Shown here: piece after piece, positions 1-8,443 of the stretch | Layout of the letters: every line of letters starts with the position of its first letter | Numbering within the stretch: the stretch's first letter is position 1 | Source of the DNA: an uncultured Chlorobiaceae bacterium | GTDB taxonomy: Bacteria > Bacteroidota > Chlorobiia > Chlorobiales > Chlorobiaceae | Assembly: GCA_903869365.1 (NCBI GenBank) | Contig: CAIPYV010000114.1 | Coordinates: 1 to 64,000 of the forward strand | Direction of reading: 5' to 3' | Length of the DNA: 64,000 nt | The notes under the pieces: generated by a model | Database searches by the model: none | The model's input: only the letters and a program-made list of their open reading frames with translations | Told to the model about the DNA's origin: nothing | Made by a program: the position numbers and the translations under genes

Positions 1-2105
1 AGCTACGGCTGATTACCGATCCAGGTTTGCGAGAGTATATTGAACGGACTTTTGATTTTAACGAAAAAGACTTCGGGCGAAAACTCTACCTGATACAAAA
101 CTGCATTTATGGCGTTGATATTCAGCCAATAGCTGTTCAGATAGCAAAGCTGCGCTTCTTTATTTCGTTGATAGTGGATCAGCGAATACATCCTGACCAG
201 GATAATCTTGGGATTCTTCCGCTGCCCAATATGGAGACCAAGTTCGTTGCCGCCAATACACTGATAGGGCTGGAAGAACCAAAGCAACTTGTTTTTCAAG
301 AACCGGCTATTGAAATCAAGGTAAATGAGCTTGATTCTGTTCGGCGTAAATATTTCACTGCCAATAATCAGATTGCGAAGCAGAAGTGCATTCTTGATGA
401 TGAAAAGCTTCGCAAAGAGATCGGAGAACTGCTAAAGCGTGGCCAATGGAATCCAACTACAGCCGATAAAATTGCCGCATGGAACCCTTACGATACTACG
501 AAGAGTTCTGATTTTTTCAATCCAAAGTGGATGTTTGGTGTGGCGGATGGTTTTGATATTTGCATTGGTAATCCACCATATCTGAGAGTGCAGGGATTGC
601 AGCAAACACAACCCGAATTTATTTCATACTATCGCGAAAAATATAAATCTGCACAGGGCAGTTTTGATATATATGCCCTTTTTGTAGAACAAGGGTATAG
701 TTTGCTTACTGCCCGTGGGCAATTGGTTTACATTCTTCCACATAAATTTTTTCAGGCTTCATTTGGAGTGGGACTTCGGAGATTGCTTACCAGTAGAAAA
801 GCAGTTCGCCAGGTTGTTCGATTCGGCTCAGAGCAGGTATTTGAAGAAGCGACGACCTACACCTGCCTCCTGTTTTTATCCGCAACTCAACAAAAGCAAT
901 TTGATTTGCTTGAAGTCAAAAGCCTCACCAGCGGTTCGGAGGTTCTTGATGCCGCAAGTAATCGTCTATCTCATGTGGACTACTCTATCGAGGTACTTCC
1001 TGCACCAGAGGATACTAATTGGGACTTTGGAATTGGTGATGCGAACAAGGTACTGAAACGATTATATCAACATGATAAAACATTAAATGATATCACTCGG
1101 AAGATTTTTGTTGGTTTACAAACCAGTGCTGATAAAATCTATGTTCTGCCGGTAGTTAATGAGCAATCGGATACTCTAACATGCTATTCCAAACATCTTG
1201 ATGAAGAAATAGAGATTGAGAGGGGTTTAGTAAAACCGTTTCTGATGGGTAAAGATGTTCATCGGTATGAACCGCCAAAACCTGCAAACGTTGTAATATT
1301 TCCATATCACAGTGTAGATGGTCGGATGGTTTTAATGGATCAGCCTGAGATTAAAAAACGTTTTCCTCTTGGTTGGAAGTATCTCAAAAGAAACGAAGAT
1401 GCTCTCGGTGAACGCGAAGGAGGTCGTATGCATGGTGAGAATTTTTATGCATATATCTACCCGAAAAATCTTGCGGAATTTGAGTTCACTAAAATCATGA
1501 CTCCCGAGATAGCTCTTGGCTGCCAGATGTCTCTCGACAAAGAAGGAGTTTATTACCACACGACCAAAGTGTATAGTTTTATTTTTAAACCCGAAGTAAA
1601 AGGGAGTACAAAATATTTCCTTGGACTCCTTAACTCTAAAGTTCTATGGTTTTTCTTGACCCAGACAGGATATGTACTACGTGGAGGCTATTATACCTTT
1701 AAGACAGATTATCTGAAGCCATTCCCTATTCCAGATTCTTCTATCACACAGCAAAAAGTTATCGAGACGTTTGTTGATTATCTTCTTTATTTAAAAGCAT
1801 TACCAGCCGCTAAAATCGTCAATTCAAGCCGTCATCCCCTTATTATCTCTTTCTTCGAGCAATTGATTGATGGGGTCGTTTATGAGTTGTATTTCCCGGA
1901 ATCATTCAAAGATGCTGAAGTCAACCTCAGTGAGCTGCTGATTAAAGAGAATCTACAATCTATCGAACAATGTAATGATGATGTAGTCACGTCAATATGC
2001 AATTTATTTGAACGTATCTACATACCTGAGCATCCAGTCCGAAAAAGCTTGTTTTTCCTTGATACTATTGAAGCCGTTCGAGTGGTAGAGGAGCATGCCA
2101 AATGA
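1..2105 (+). CDS. Eco57I-type DNA methyltransferase (5' end outside window)
   Basis: Probable N6-adenine DNA methylase of a restriction-modification or related defence system. The catalytic motif NPPY is encoded at 570-581 (context IGNPPYLRV). The upstream YGVDIQPIAVQIAKLRFF segment is typical of the SAM-binding fold of Eco57I-class enzymes. The C-terminal part, with an aromatic-rich region near 1600-1740, fits a target-recognition domain. The frame stays open to base 3 of the window, and the first start-like codon (TTG at 27) lies inside the conserved fold, so the gene begins upstream. The stop overlaps the next start in ATGA, which implies translational coupling to the ATPase gene. Whether cleavage activity is fused at the missing N-terminus cannot be seen. 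Class assignment is confident; substrate is unknown. Confidence 0.88.
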   Translation, partial: LRLITDPGLREYIERTFDFNEKDFGRKLYLIQNCIYGVDIQPIAVQIAKLRFFISLIVDQRIHPDQDNLGILPLPNMETKFVAANTLIGLEEPKQLVFQEPAIEIKVNELDSVRRKYFTANNQIAKQKCILDDEKLRKEIGELLKRGQWNPTTADKIAAWNPYDTTKSSDFFNPKWMFGVADGFDICIGNPPYLRVQGLQQTQPEFISYYREKYKSAQGSFDIYALFVEQGYSLLTARGQLVYILPHKFFQASFGVGLRRLLTSRKAVRQVVRFGSEQVFEEATTYTCLLFLSATQQKQFDLLEVKSLTSGSEVLDAASNRLSHVDYSIEVLPAPEDTNWDFGIGDANKVLKRLYQHDKTLNDITRKIFVGLQTSADKIYVLPVVNEQSDTLTCYSKHLDEEIEIERGLVKPFLMGKDVHRYEPPKPANVVIFPYHSVDGRMVLMDQPEIKKRFPLGWKYLKRNEDALGEREGGRMHGENFYAYIYPKNLAEFEFTKIMTPEIALGCQMSLDKEGVYYHTTKVYSFIFKPEVKGSTKYFLGLLNSKVLWFFLTQTGYVLRGGYYTFKTDYLKPFPIPDSSITQQKVIETFVDYLLYLKALPAAKIVNSSRHPLIISFFEQLIDGVVYELYFPESFKDAEVNLSELLIKENLQSIEQCNDDVVTSICNLFERIYIPEHPVRKSLFFLDTIEAVRVVEEHAK

Positions 2106-3094
2106 AAATAAGCAAAATAACAATCAAGGATTTTCGCGGTTTTCCTGGTGAATATGAATTTATATTGGGAGAACCCGGAAAAAACCTGCTTATCTATGGC
2201 GAAAACGGTTCAGGAAAATCTTCATTGTTCCTTGCCATCAAGCATTTCCTCGAAGCCAGCAGGGAAAAACTGGACATCACTCAATTCCAAAACATTTTCG
2301 TGGAAAATGGTGAGCCAACGGTTAAGCTTGATATCATGGCGTTCGATGCTAACGGTGATCGAGTTGAGGGCAGTCAAACCTATGAATGGGTAGCAGATGC
2401 TTCGCCTTATGGGCAATCAATGATTGAAGAAACGGCAAAAACCCGAGGTTGCCTCGATTACAAGGATTTACTTGCAACACATTATGTTCATCTCCATTCT
2501 GGTGAGGTGGACCTTTTCTCCCTTTTGATCAACTCTTTGATCGCGCACTCGCCGAATCCTATTAGCAACAAACCTTTTGATGAGGAGTGGGCCAATATCA
2601 ACAACTCGGTTTCAAACAGACTGACAGTTCGAGAAAAAGAAGACCTGAACCGCCGTATAGAAATATTCAACAACGGCATTGCGGCTCTACTCCCTGATTT
2701 ATGCCTGAAAACAAATGAAATCCTTGACTTTTTCAATCAAACGATCACTGTCGATCTCAAAGTCCAAACTATTGCGGATTTTATCACAAAGCCAAAGCAG
2801 TTGGTTGAACCCAGGATCTACCTGAAAGTCCACTATGCAGGGCAGCCTATCGAAGCCCATCACCGTTTTCTTAATGAAGCCCGTCTCTCAGCAATTGCAC
2901 TCTCAATCTATTTCGCCTCACTATTGATGAATCCGGCCAGCCGGCTCAGGGTAATTGTTCTGGATGATGTCCTGATCGGAATTGATATGTCCAACAGGAT
3001 GCCAGTGCTTGATCTCTTGAAAAAACGCTTTAATGACTGGCAAATAATCATCCTCACTCATGATCGTACATGGTTTGACATAATCATGTTTTAG
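2102..3094 (+). CDS. SMC/RecF-like AAA ATPase, N-terminal part of an interrupted gene
   Basis: P-loop ATPase of the RecF/SMC type. Walker A is GENGSGKS at residues 33-40. An ABC-signature-like segment (NEARLSAIAL) lies near 258, Walker B (VIVLDD) at 284-289 and an H-loop-like LTHD at 318-321. It has no long coiled coil, so it is a compact member. The frame ends at a TAG (3092-3094) just after the H-loop, where related proteins continue. The next 152 codons in the same frame are open and look like the missing C-terminal domain (see 3095-3553). The start overlaps the methylase stop by four bases. Probable role: NTP-driven partner of the methylase in DNA defence. The truncated product keeps all visible ATPase motifs and could still be made. 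Confidence 0.82.
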   Translation: MKISKITIKDFRGFPGEYEFILGEPGKNLLIYGENGSGKSSLFLAIKHFLEASREKLDITQFQNIFVENGEPTVKLDIMAFDANGDRVEGSQTYEWVADASPYGQSMIEETAKTRGCLDYKDLLATHYVHLHSGEVDLFSLLINSLIAHSPNPISNKPFDEEWANINNSVSNRLTVREKEDLNRRIEIFNNGIAALLPDLCLKTNEILDFFNQTITVDLKVQTIADFITKPKQLVEPRIYLKVHYAGQPIEAHHRFLNEARLSAIALSIYFASLLMNPASRLRVIVLDDVLIGIDMSNRMPVLDLLKKRFNDWQIIILTHDRTWFDIIMF

Positions 3095-3553
3095 ACCCAG
3101 GAAGTTGACTGGTGTTATTATGAAGTCTATGCCAACAAAGATAGTGAGCAAGGTTATGACAGACCTGTGCATCGAATGTTGTTGCAAGACGGAAAGTTAG
3201 AATTGCTTACTCGAGCAAAAAATCATCTATCAAATAATGATGAACGAGCTGCAGCAGTTTACTCCCGTGCCGCATTTGAATATTGGGTAAAATCTTTTTG
3301 CCATAAAAAAAACATCCCAGTCCCATTCACACTGGATAATACTCATCCTGAGATCAACGGACTCTGGGAGGCCATCAAAAAACGATTGGTCGAAAAAGGA
3401 ACACTTGTTCAGTACCAAGGGAAAATAGCAGATCTTGAAACCTTCCGAAAAATTGTCCTTAATCCATGGAGTCATGGAGCAGGCGCACATGTCGTGAAAG
3501 CTGAGGTACAAGGTGCAATTGCTGCAGTCGAAGCATTGTTTAGCATGAAATAA
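3095..3553 (+). pseudogene. C-terminal helical domain of the interrupted ATPase gene
   Basis: This is the in-frame continuation of the ATPase gene after the TAG at 3092-3094, with 152 sense codons and a normal stop. The first codons after the TAG (TQEVDWCYYEVYA) read as ordinary coding sequence and precede the first usable starts (GTG at 3167, ATG at 3176). That argues for one original gene of about 483 codons with a single nonsense change, not two genes. The domain is alpha-helical. It contains an ERAAAVYSRAAFEYWVKSFC helix and a NPWSHG segment, loosely like HEPN or DUF4145-type domains; this similarity is by eye only. It could still be expressed from 3167 or 3176 as a separate 120-130 aa polypeptide. 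Confidence 0.7.
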
Positions 3554-3563
3554 AGAAACAGCT

Positions 3564-3968
3564 ATGAACTACTGGCTCATCAAAAACCCGCCAAAGCGCC
3601 TGACGTGGAGCAAGTTTATCGCCACTGGATTCTATCGTTTCTACGGCATTCGCAATCGACAGGCCAGAAATTATCTTATGGCAATGCAACCTGGTGATTT
3701 GGTAATGTACTATCAGAGTCAGGTTGAACAATCCGTGCGGGGTATTGCTCGGGTTATTGCAGAGCCTTACCCTGATCCATCATCTATTGATCTGCAGTGG
3801 ATTGCTGTCGATCTGGAACCGGTATCAACATTTCAGTTACCGATAACGTTGGCTCAACTTCGTAGTGAGCCCTCTTTGTCGGAACTTTTGTTATTTCGTC
3901 AACCAAGACTATCGGTTATGCCTCTTTCTGAACATCAGTACCAGGAAATTACAGGGTTAAATTCATGA
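3564..3968 (+). CDS. EVE domain-containing protein
   Basis: A 134-residue protein consisting of one EVE (PUA-like) domain. The N-terminus MNYWLIKNPPKRLTW, the QARNYLMAMQPGDLVMYYQS segment, the GIARVIAEPYPDP strand and the late RQPRLSVMPLS motif match the family closely. EVE domains bind modified bases in DNA or RNA and often occur beside restriction or modification genes. Here the gene starts 10 bases after the interrupted ATPase gene and runs in the same direction, so it probably belongs to the same operon. A role as a reader of the methylase product or of phage base modifications is inference. Family assignment is strong; ligand is unknown. Confidence 0.88.
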   Translation: MNYWLIKNPPKRLTWSKFIATGFYRFYGIRNRQARNYLMAMQPGDLVMYYQSQVEQSVRGIARVIAEPYPDPSSIDLQWIAVDLEPVSTFQLPITLAQLRSEPSLSELLLFRQPRLSVMPLSEHQYQEITGLNS

Positions 3969-4072
3969 ATAACAGATGATTAACCATGTAAACCCTGTTC
4001 AATATTTGTTGAGAATTGATAAACAACAAAAAGGATCGTCCAATGACGCAGAGCAAAATCAAGGAGAGCGCC

Positions 4073-5032
4073 TTATTGCTGAACTCGATAAAACAGAAGC
4101 CCATTCCCGAAAGATCCATCTTCCTCAACCCTCTCCCTCCACTCAACCCTCAGCCTGTTTCTAAAAAAAGTCATCTGCCGTTTTGCATAATTGCGCGTAT
4201 GCTGCTTAATCAGCTCAACGGCAGTTGCATAGTCGATCAACCCGTCGAAGTATTGAAACAGCTCCTGATATCCCACCGATTGCAGCGCCGCTATCCTGTG
4301 GTGCTGAAGCATTGGCCGATACTTTTCATACAGCATTGCCGCCTCATCGCAAAGACCGGCCTCAAGCATCTCCTCGGTACGCTGGTTGATGCGTTTGTAG
4401 AGCCTTTCGCGGGGCATTGCAAGCCCTGTTGTGATAAAGGAGAGGCCGCTCTGTGCTTTTTTCCCCCGTGCCTGCAGCTCCGTAACGCTCATGCCGGTAA
4501 TCTCAATAATCTCAAGACTCCTGATCAGCCGCTGGCTCTTTGTGGGATCGAGGGTAGCTGCCTGCTGCGGGTCTCTTCGGAGCAGTTTTGCATACAGCCT
4601 TTCCTTTCCCTCCCGTTCAAGCTCCTCAAGCAGCCGTGCCCTTATCGCCTCGTTGGCCGGAGGGAGGTCAGCGAACCCCTCAAGCACTCCTTGAAGGTAG
4701 AGGGTAGAGCCTCCAGCAATGATGGCTTTTTTCCCTCTGCGGTGAATCTCGTGGATCCTCTCTATCGCTTCTACCGCAAAGTCGCCAGCAGTGAAGGGGT
4801 CGCCGATACTCTTTTCATTGATAAAATGGTGCTTCACCTCTCGAAGCGCCTCCTCTGAAGGCTTGGCCGCACCGATAGTGAGTTCACGGTAGATTTGGCG
4901 CGAATCAGCCGATATGATCTCAGCCCCACACTCTTTCGCCACCCTCAGCGCCAGAGCGGATTTGCCTGAAGCCGTCGGGCCCAGAATCACAAGCACCGGT
5001 TGTTCAGCAGATCCCTGATGCACGCTCACCAC
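4073..5032 (-). CDS. miaA: tRNA dimethylallyltransferase MiaA
   Basis: Transfers a dimethylallyl group from DMAPP to N6 of A37 in tRNAs that read UNN codons. The P-loop GPTASGKS is at residues 18-25, followed by the family motif SADSRQIYR near 40-46 and a GGSTLYLQG segment near 110. The length of about 319 aa is normal. The start is uncertain because three GTG codons are close together (5032, 5029, 5023). An AGGAGA at 5033-5038 gives best spacing to the one at 5023. The gene lies 16 bases downstream of maf in the same orientation and is convergent with the EVE gene. No terminator was seen in the 104-base convergent gap. Confidence 0.95.
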   Translation of the reverse strand: MVSVHQGSAEQPVLVILGPTASGKSALALRVAKECGAEIISADSRQIYRELTIGAAKPSEEALREVKHHFINEKSIGDPFTAGDFAVEAIERIHEIHRRGKKAIIAGGSTLYLQGVLEGFADLPPANEAIRARLLEELEREGKERLYAKLLRRDPQQAATLDPTKSQRLIRSLEIIEITGMSVTELQARGKKAQSGLSFITTGLAMPRERLYKRINQRTEEMLEAGLCDEAAMLYEKYRPMLQHHRIAALQSVGYQELFQYFDGLIDYATAVELIKQHTRNYAKRQMTFFRNRLRVEWRERVEEDGSFGNGLLFYRVQQ

Positions 5033-5048
5033 TCTCCTATGTCGGTTA

Positions 5049-5630
5049 TCAGCATAACAAAGGTTTCAATGCCTTGCAGACCCTTGAGAGCGGAAGGCCG
5101 ACAACATTATAGTAGCACCCCTCAATACGTTTGACATAACAGGCCATCAGAGGATCCTGAATGCCATAAGCCCCAGCCTTGTCGTAAGGCTTTACTGAAA
5201 GAAGGTAGCGCTGGATTTCATTGTCGGACATTGGCGTAAACTCAACGGTAGTAGCCACACATTCCGTGTAGGTTTTTTCGCCGAAGAGCAGCACAAAACC
5301 GGTATAGACTCGGTGCGATCGGTTTTGCAGGCTTTTGAGCATCATGAATGCATCATCGAAACCAGCAGGTTTTCCAAGAATCTGGTTTCCTTTTGCCACC
5401 ACGGTATCTGCGGCGAGAATAACAGTTTTTCCCTTGTGGCTTGATATCAGTGCAGCCGTAGCTTCCGCTTTCGCTAAAGCGATTGTGGTGACGTTCTGTT
5501 CAAGAGAGCATGCAGGGTCAAAAATTTCCTCGGTCTCAACAGCTACGGTTTCAAATGGTATCTGCATCAACGAGAGGATATCCTTTCGTCTCGGGGATTG
5601 CGAGGCAAGAATAAGCGTGGGTTTAGCCAT
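5049..5630 (-). CDS. maf: Maf family nucleoside triphosphate pyrophosphatase
   Basis: House-cleaning enzyme that hydrolyses non-canonical or surplus NTPs to NMP and pyrophosphate; family members act on dTTP/UTP or m7GTP. The N-terminal signature LASQSPRRKDIL (residues 8-19), the AADTVV motif near 73 and the ILGKP segment that follows are all present. The length of 193 aa is normal. The gene sits between the symporter gene (gap of 7 bases) and miaA (gap of 16 bases), so the three are likely co-transcribed. Subtype and exact substrate are not assigned from sequence alone. Confidence 0.93.
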   Translation of the reverse strand: MAKPTLILASQSPRRKDILSLMQIPFETVAVETEEIFDPACSLEQNVTTIALAKAEATAALISSHKGKTVILAADTVVAKGNQILGKPAGFDDAFMMLKSLQNRSHRVYTGFVLLFGEKTYTECVATTVEFTPMSDNEIQRYLLSVKPYDKAGAYGIQDPLMACYVKRIEGCYYNVVGLPLSRVCKALKPLLC

Positions 5631-5637
5631 TTTTTTA

Positions 5638-7398
5638 TCAGTTCAGGTTGTTCCAGCCTCTTCTGTTAAGGTCTGCAAAGATCAGTGCTCCGGCAATACA
5701 TCCGGTTCCGAGAAAAAGTAATCCCTGAAGAAGATCACCAAAAATAACTCTTCCGGTACCGAACAGGATGGCATAGATCATAATGATGCCAAGTGCCCAG
5801 TCCACAAACAGCATCGTGAACCCTGTATCGGATTCCACATCCGGCAGGTTTTTTGCAATTTTTTTCCAAAGGACTCCACCGACCCTTGTGGTTCTGTAGA
5901 ATCTTTCCAGTTGAGCCATTTCAGTTGGAGGTGTCAGAAAAGTGACTATAAGGGTGACGGCAATGGTAAAACCGACAATGATAAAAATCGAAAAGGGAAA
6001 GGTAACGGTGGTAAACAATTTCAGCCAGGTAAATGCAGCAAATGGCGCAACCATCGAAGTGATTTCCGACCACGCATTCAATCGCCACCAGAACCATCGG
6101 AGAATAAGGACAAAACCGGTGCCTGCCCCGCACTGGATAATGAATTCCCAGGCGCCGGTGATGGTTTCAAGGACAAAAAAGGTGATGTAGAGGGCAAATG
6201 CTGCGGTCAGGAATGTTGTGATTTTAGAAATGGTGACATAGTGTTTTGCATCACCATCTTTTTTGAGGAAGCGTTTGTAAAAATCGTTGATCAGATAGCT
6301 CGTGCCCCAGTTCAGATGGGTTGAGAGCGTTGACATGTAGGCGGCAAGAAATGCTGCGATGAGGAGACCCTTAAGGCCGGAAGGCAGAACAGCTTTCATC
6401 ACGTAGACGAAACCGTCCTCTTTTTGATTCATTGGAAGATTCGGAAACATCACAAGGCTGACCAGACCGACAATAATCCATGGCCATGGTCTGAGGCAGT
6501 AATGGGCGACGGTAAACCAGAGCGTTGCAAGCAGTGAGTGTTTCTCGTTTTTGGCACTCATCATGCGTTGGGCGATATAGCCTCCGCCCCCAGGCTCAGC
6601 CCCGGGGTACCATGAAGACCACCACTGAACAAAGGCCATGGCGGCAAACGAAGCGAATGGAAGAGCGGCTGCCCCGGTTGCCGAACTGCTTGATTCCGCA
6701 CCGAATGTTGGAAAAAAGTCGAACATCCATGCAGGAAGAGCTTTACTCAGACCACCGGCAGAGACGACGACTGGTGACTGAACGGCAAGAACAGCAAGAA
6801 TGATGCAGCCAGCCATGGCGATCACAAACTGTACCGCATCAGTAATCGAAACACCCCAAAGCCCCGAAAGCCCTGAGTAAAAGGTGGTCAGCAGCACAAG
6901 AGCCACAATGCTCCACACAGGGTTCAGCTCCGGCACCATGATTTTGATGATCTTGAACATGGCCAGATTAACCCAGCCGATAATGACGGCATTGATAAAA
7001 AGGCCAAAATAGACAGCCTTGAACCCCCGAAGAAAACGCGCAGCTCTGCCACTGTATCGCAGTTCAATAAACTCAAGATCGGTAAGAATTTCTGCCCGCC
7101 GCCAGAGTCTTGCAAAAAAGAAGACGGTCAGCATACCTCCAGAAACAAATGTCCACCATACCCAGTTGCCCGCGATACCATTTTTGGCTACAAATCCGGC
7201 AACAGCAAGTGGAGTGTCTGCAGCAAAGGTTGTCGCAACCATTCCGGTACCGGCAATCCACCAGGGAAGTTTGCGTCCGGACAGAAAAAACTCATCGACA
7301 CTTTCTGACGCGCGCGAAGAGAACCACAGTCCAATAACAAGCGTCAGGAGCAGGTATCCGACGATGAAACTATAATCCAGAATGTTGAGCTGATCCAT
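5638..7398 (-). CDS. Sodium:solute symporter family protein
   Basis: Integral membrane transporter of the SSS family, 586 aa, with about 13-14 hydrophobic segments. The N-terminal helix is followed by SGRKLPWWIAGTGMVATTFA, a typical SSS motif. A GYIAQRMMSAKNEKHSLLATLWF stretch lies near residues 270-295 and an AAYMSTLSTHLNWGTSYLINDFY region near 355-375. The solute cannot be named; monocarboxylates, sugars or amino acids are all possible. An AAGGAA lies about 9 bases before the ATG on the - strand. It is the first gene of the apparent symporter-maf-miaA operon and lies 71 bases after the PfkB kinase gene. Confidence 0.9.
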   Translation of the reverse strand: MDQLNILDYSFIVGYLLLTLVIGLWFSSRASESVDEFFLSGRKLPWWIAGTGMVATTFAADTPLAVAGFVAKNGIAGNWVWWTFVSGGMLTVFFFARLWRRAEILTDLEFIELRYSGRAARFLRGFKAVYFGLFINAVIIGWVNLAMFKIIKIMVPELNPVWSIVALVLLTTFYSGLSGLWGVSITDAVQFVIAMAGCIILAVLAVQSPVVVSAGGLSKALPAWMFDFFPTFGAESSSSATGAAALPFASFAAMAFVQWWSSWYPGAEPGGGGYIAQRMMSAKNEKHSLLATLWFTVAHYCLRPWPWIIVGLVSLVMFPNLPMNQKEDGFVYVMKAVLPSGLKGLLIAAFLAAYMSTLSTHLNWGTSYLINDFYKRFLKKDGDAKHYVTISKITTFLTAAFALYITFFVLETITGAWEFIIQCGAGTGFVLILRWFWWRLNAWSEITSMVAPFAAFTWLKLFTTVTFPFSIFIIVGFTIAVTLIVTFLTPPTEMAQLERFYRTTRVGGVLWKKIAKNLPDVESDTGFTMLFVDWALGIIMIYAILFGTGRVIFGDLLQGLLFLGTGCIAGALIFADLNRRGWNNLN

Positions 7399-7469
7399 AT
7401 CGATAGTTCCTTAAATGTTTTTTTTCGGTGCTCCTGACTTTCCTGTGGCTCTCTGGTACCTGCGCTTCT

Positions 7470-8381
7470 TTATTCGTCAATTCGTGAAAGTTCACGGAAG
7501 CTCTGGTAGCGGTCTTCAATTTCAAGCATATTCAGCGAAGCAATTTTTTCTGTACCGAATTTTTCCACACAGAAACTTGCCATAGCGCTGCCATAGAGCA
7601 CTGCTCTGCGCATTTCAAGGTCGTTAATGGTTTCACAACGGGCAAGATGTCCGATAAAGCCTCCGGCAAACGTATCGCCGGCACCCGTCGGGTCAAAAAT
7701 GGATTCCAGGGGAAAAGCTGGAGCGGCAAAAATGCCCTTGTCGGTAAACAGAAGCGCGCCGTGTTCGCCTTTTTTGATGATCAGGGTTTTTGGGCCCATA
7801 TTGCGGATTATCCGGGCTGATTTGACAAGGTTTGGATCCCCGCTTAAAATTCGCGCCTCACTGTCATTAATGATAAAGATATCAACTCGTTCAAGGGTTT
7901 TTTTGAGCTCTTCAGGTTTTCCTTCAATCCAGAAATTCATGGTGTCGCAGATGACCAGCTTCGGTTTCGTGATCTGGTCAAGCACTTTGAGCTGCAGTTC
8001 CGGATCGATATTGCCGAGGCAGACAAATTCGGCATCGCGGTACTGCAATGGTACTTGAGGATCGAAATCCGCAAACACGTTCAATTGCGTATCAAGTGTG
8101 TCTCGGGTATTCATGTCGTAATGATAGCGTCCGGCCCAGCGGAAGGTTTTTCCGTTCTCAACTTTATTGATTCCTTTGGTGTCGATGCTTCGGGAATGAA
8201 GAAGGTCAAAATGTTTATCCTCAAAGTCCGAGCCGACGACGCCGACTAACTTTATAGTATCGTCAAAGTAGCTTGCCGAAAGGGCAATGTAGGTGGATGA
8301 TCCGCCAAGGGTGTTGTCGGAACGTCCAAAAGGGGTTTCGATATCATCAAAGGCCAGGGAGCCGACAATGAGAATGGACAT
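7470..8381 (-). CDS. PfkB family carbohydrate kinase
   Basis: Ribokinase/PfkB-fold sugar or nucleoside kinase. The C-terminal signature DPTGAGDTFAGGF contains the catalytic Asp and the anion-hole glycines. The N-terminal GGSSTYIALSASYF segment matches the substrate-binding region. I chose ATG 8381, which gives the start MSILIVGSLAFDDIETPFG; the frame could extend to 8432, but the extra 17 residues do not resemble the family. No clear Shine-Dalgarno precedes the start. The length of 303 aa is normal. The gene lies next to the GH13-like gene (gap of 62 bases), which suggests a carbohydrate-related role. The exact substrate is unknown. Confidence 0.9.
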   Translation of the reverse strand: MSILIVGSLAFDDIETPFGRSDNTLGGSSTYIALSASYFDDTIKLVGVVGSDFEDKHFDLLHSRSIDTKGINKVENGKTFRWAGRYHYDMNTRDTLDTQLNVFADFDPQVPLQYRDAEFVCLGNIDPELQLKVLDQITKPKLVICDTMNFWIEGKPEELKKTLERVDIFIINDSEARILSGDPNLVKSARIIRNMGPKTLIIKKGEHGALLFTDKGIFAAPAFPLESIFDPTGAGDTFAGGFIGHLARCETINDLEMRRAVLYGSAMASFCVEKFGTEKIASLNMLEIEDRYQSFRELSRIDE

Positions 8382-8443
8382 AATGGAATGATGGTTTAGT
8401 TTATGAAAAATTACGAAAGATAAAGTTTTCACCGGTTATCCTG

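Noticed and set aside
3092-3094. TAG as a pyrrolysine codon
   Set aside because: No pylT/pylS or methylamine methyltransferase context is seen; a nonsense mutation is simpler.
4016-4858. Long + strand open frame
   Set aside because: It is the antisense of miaA, which has clear family motifs; the frame shows no recognisable protein features.
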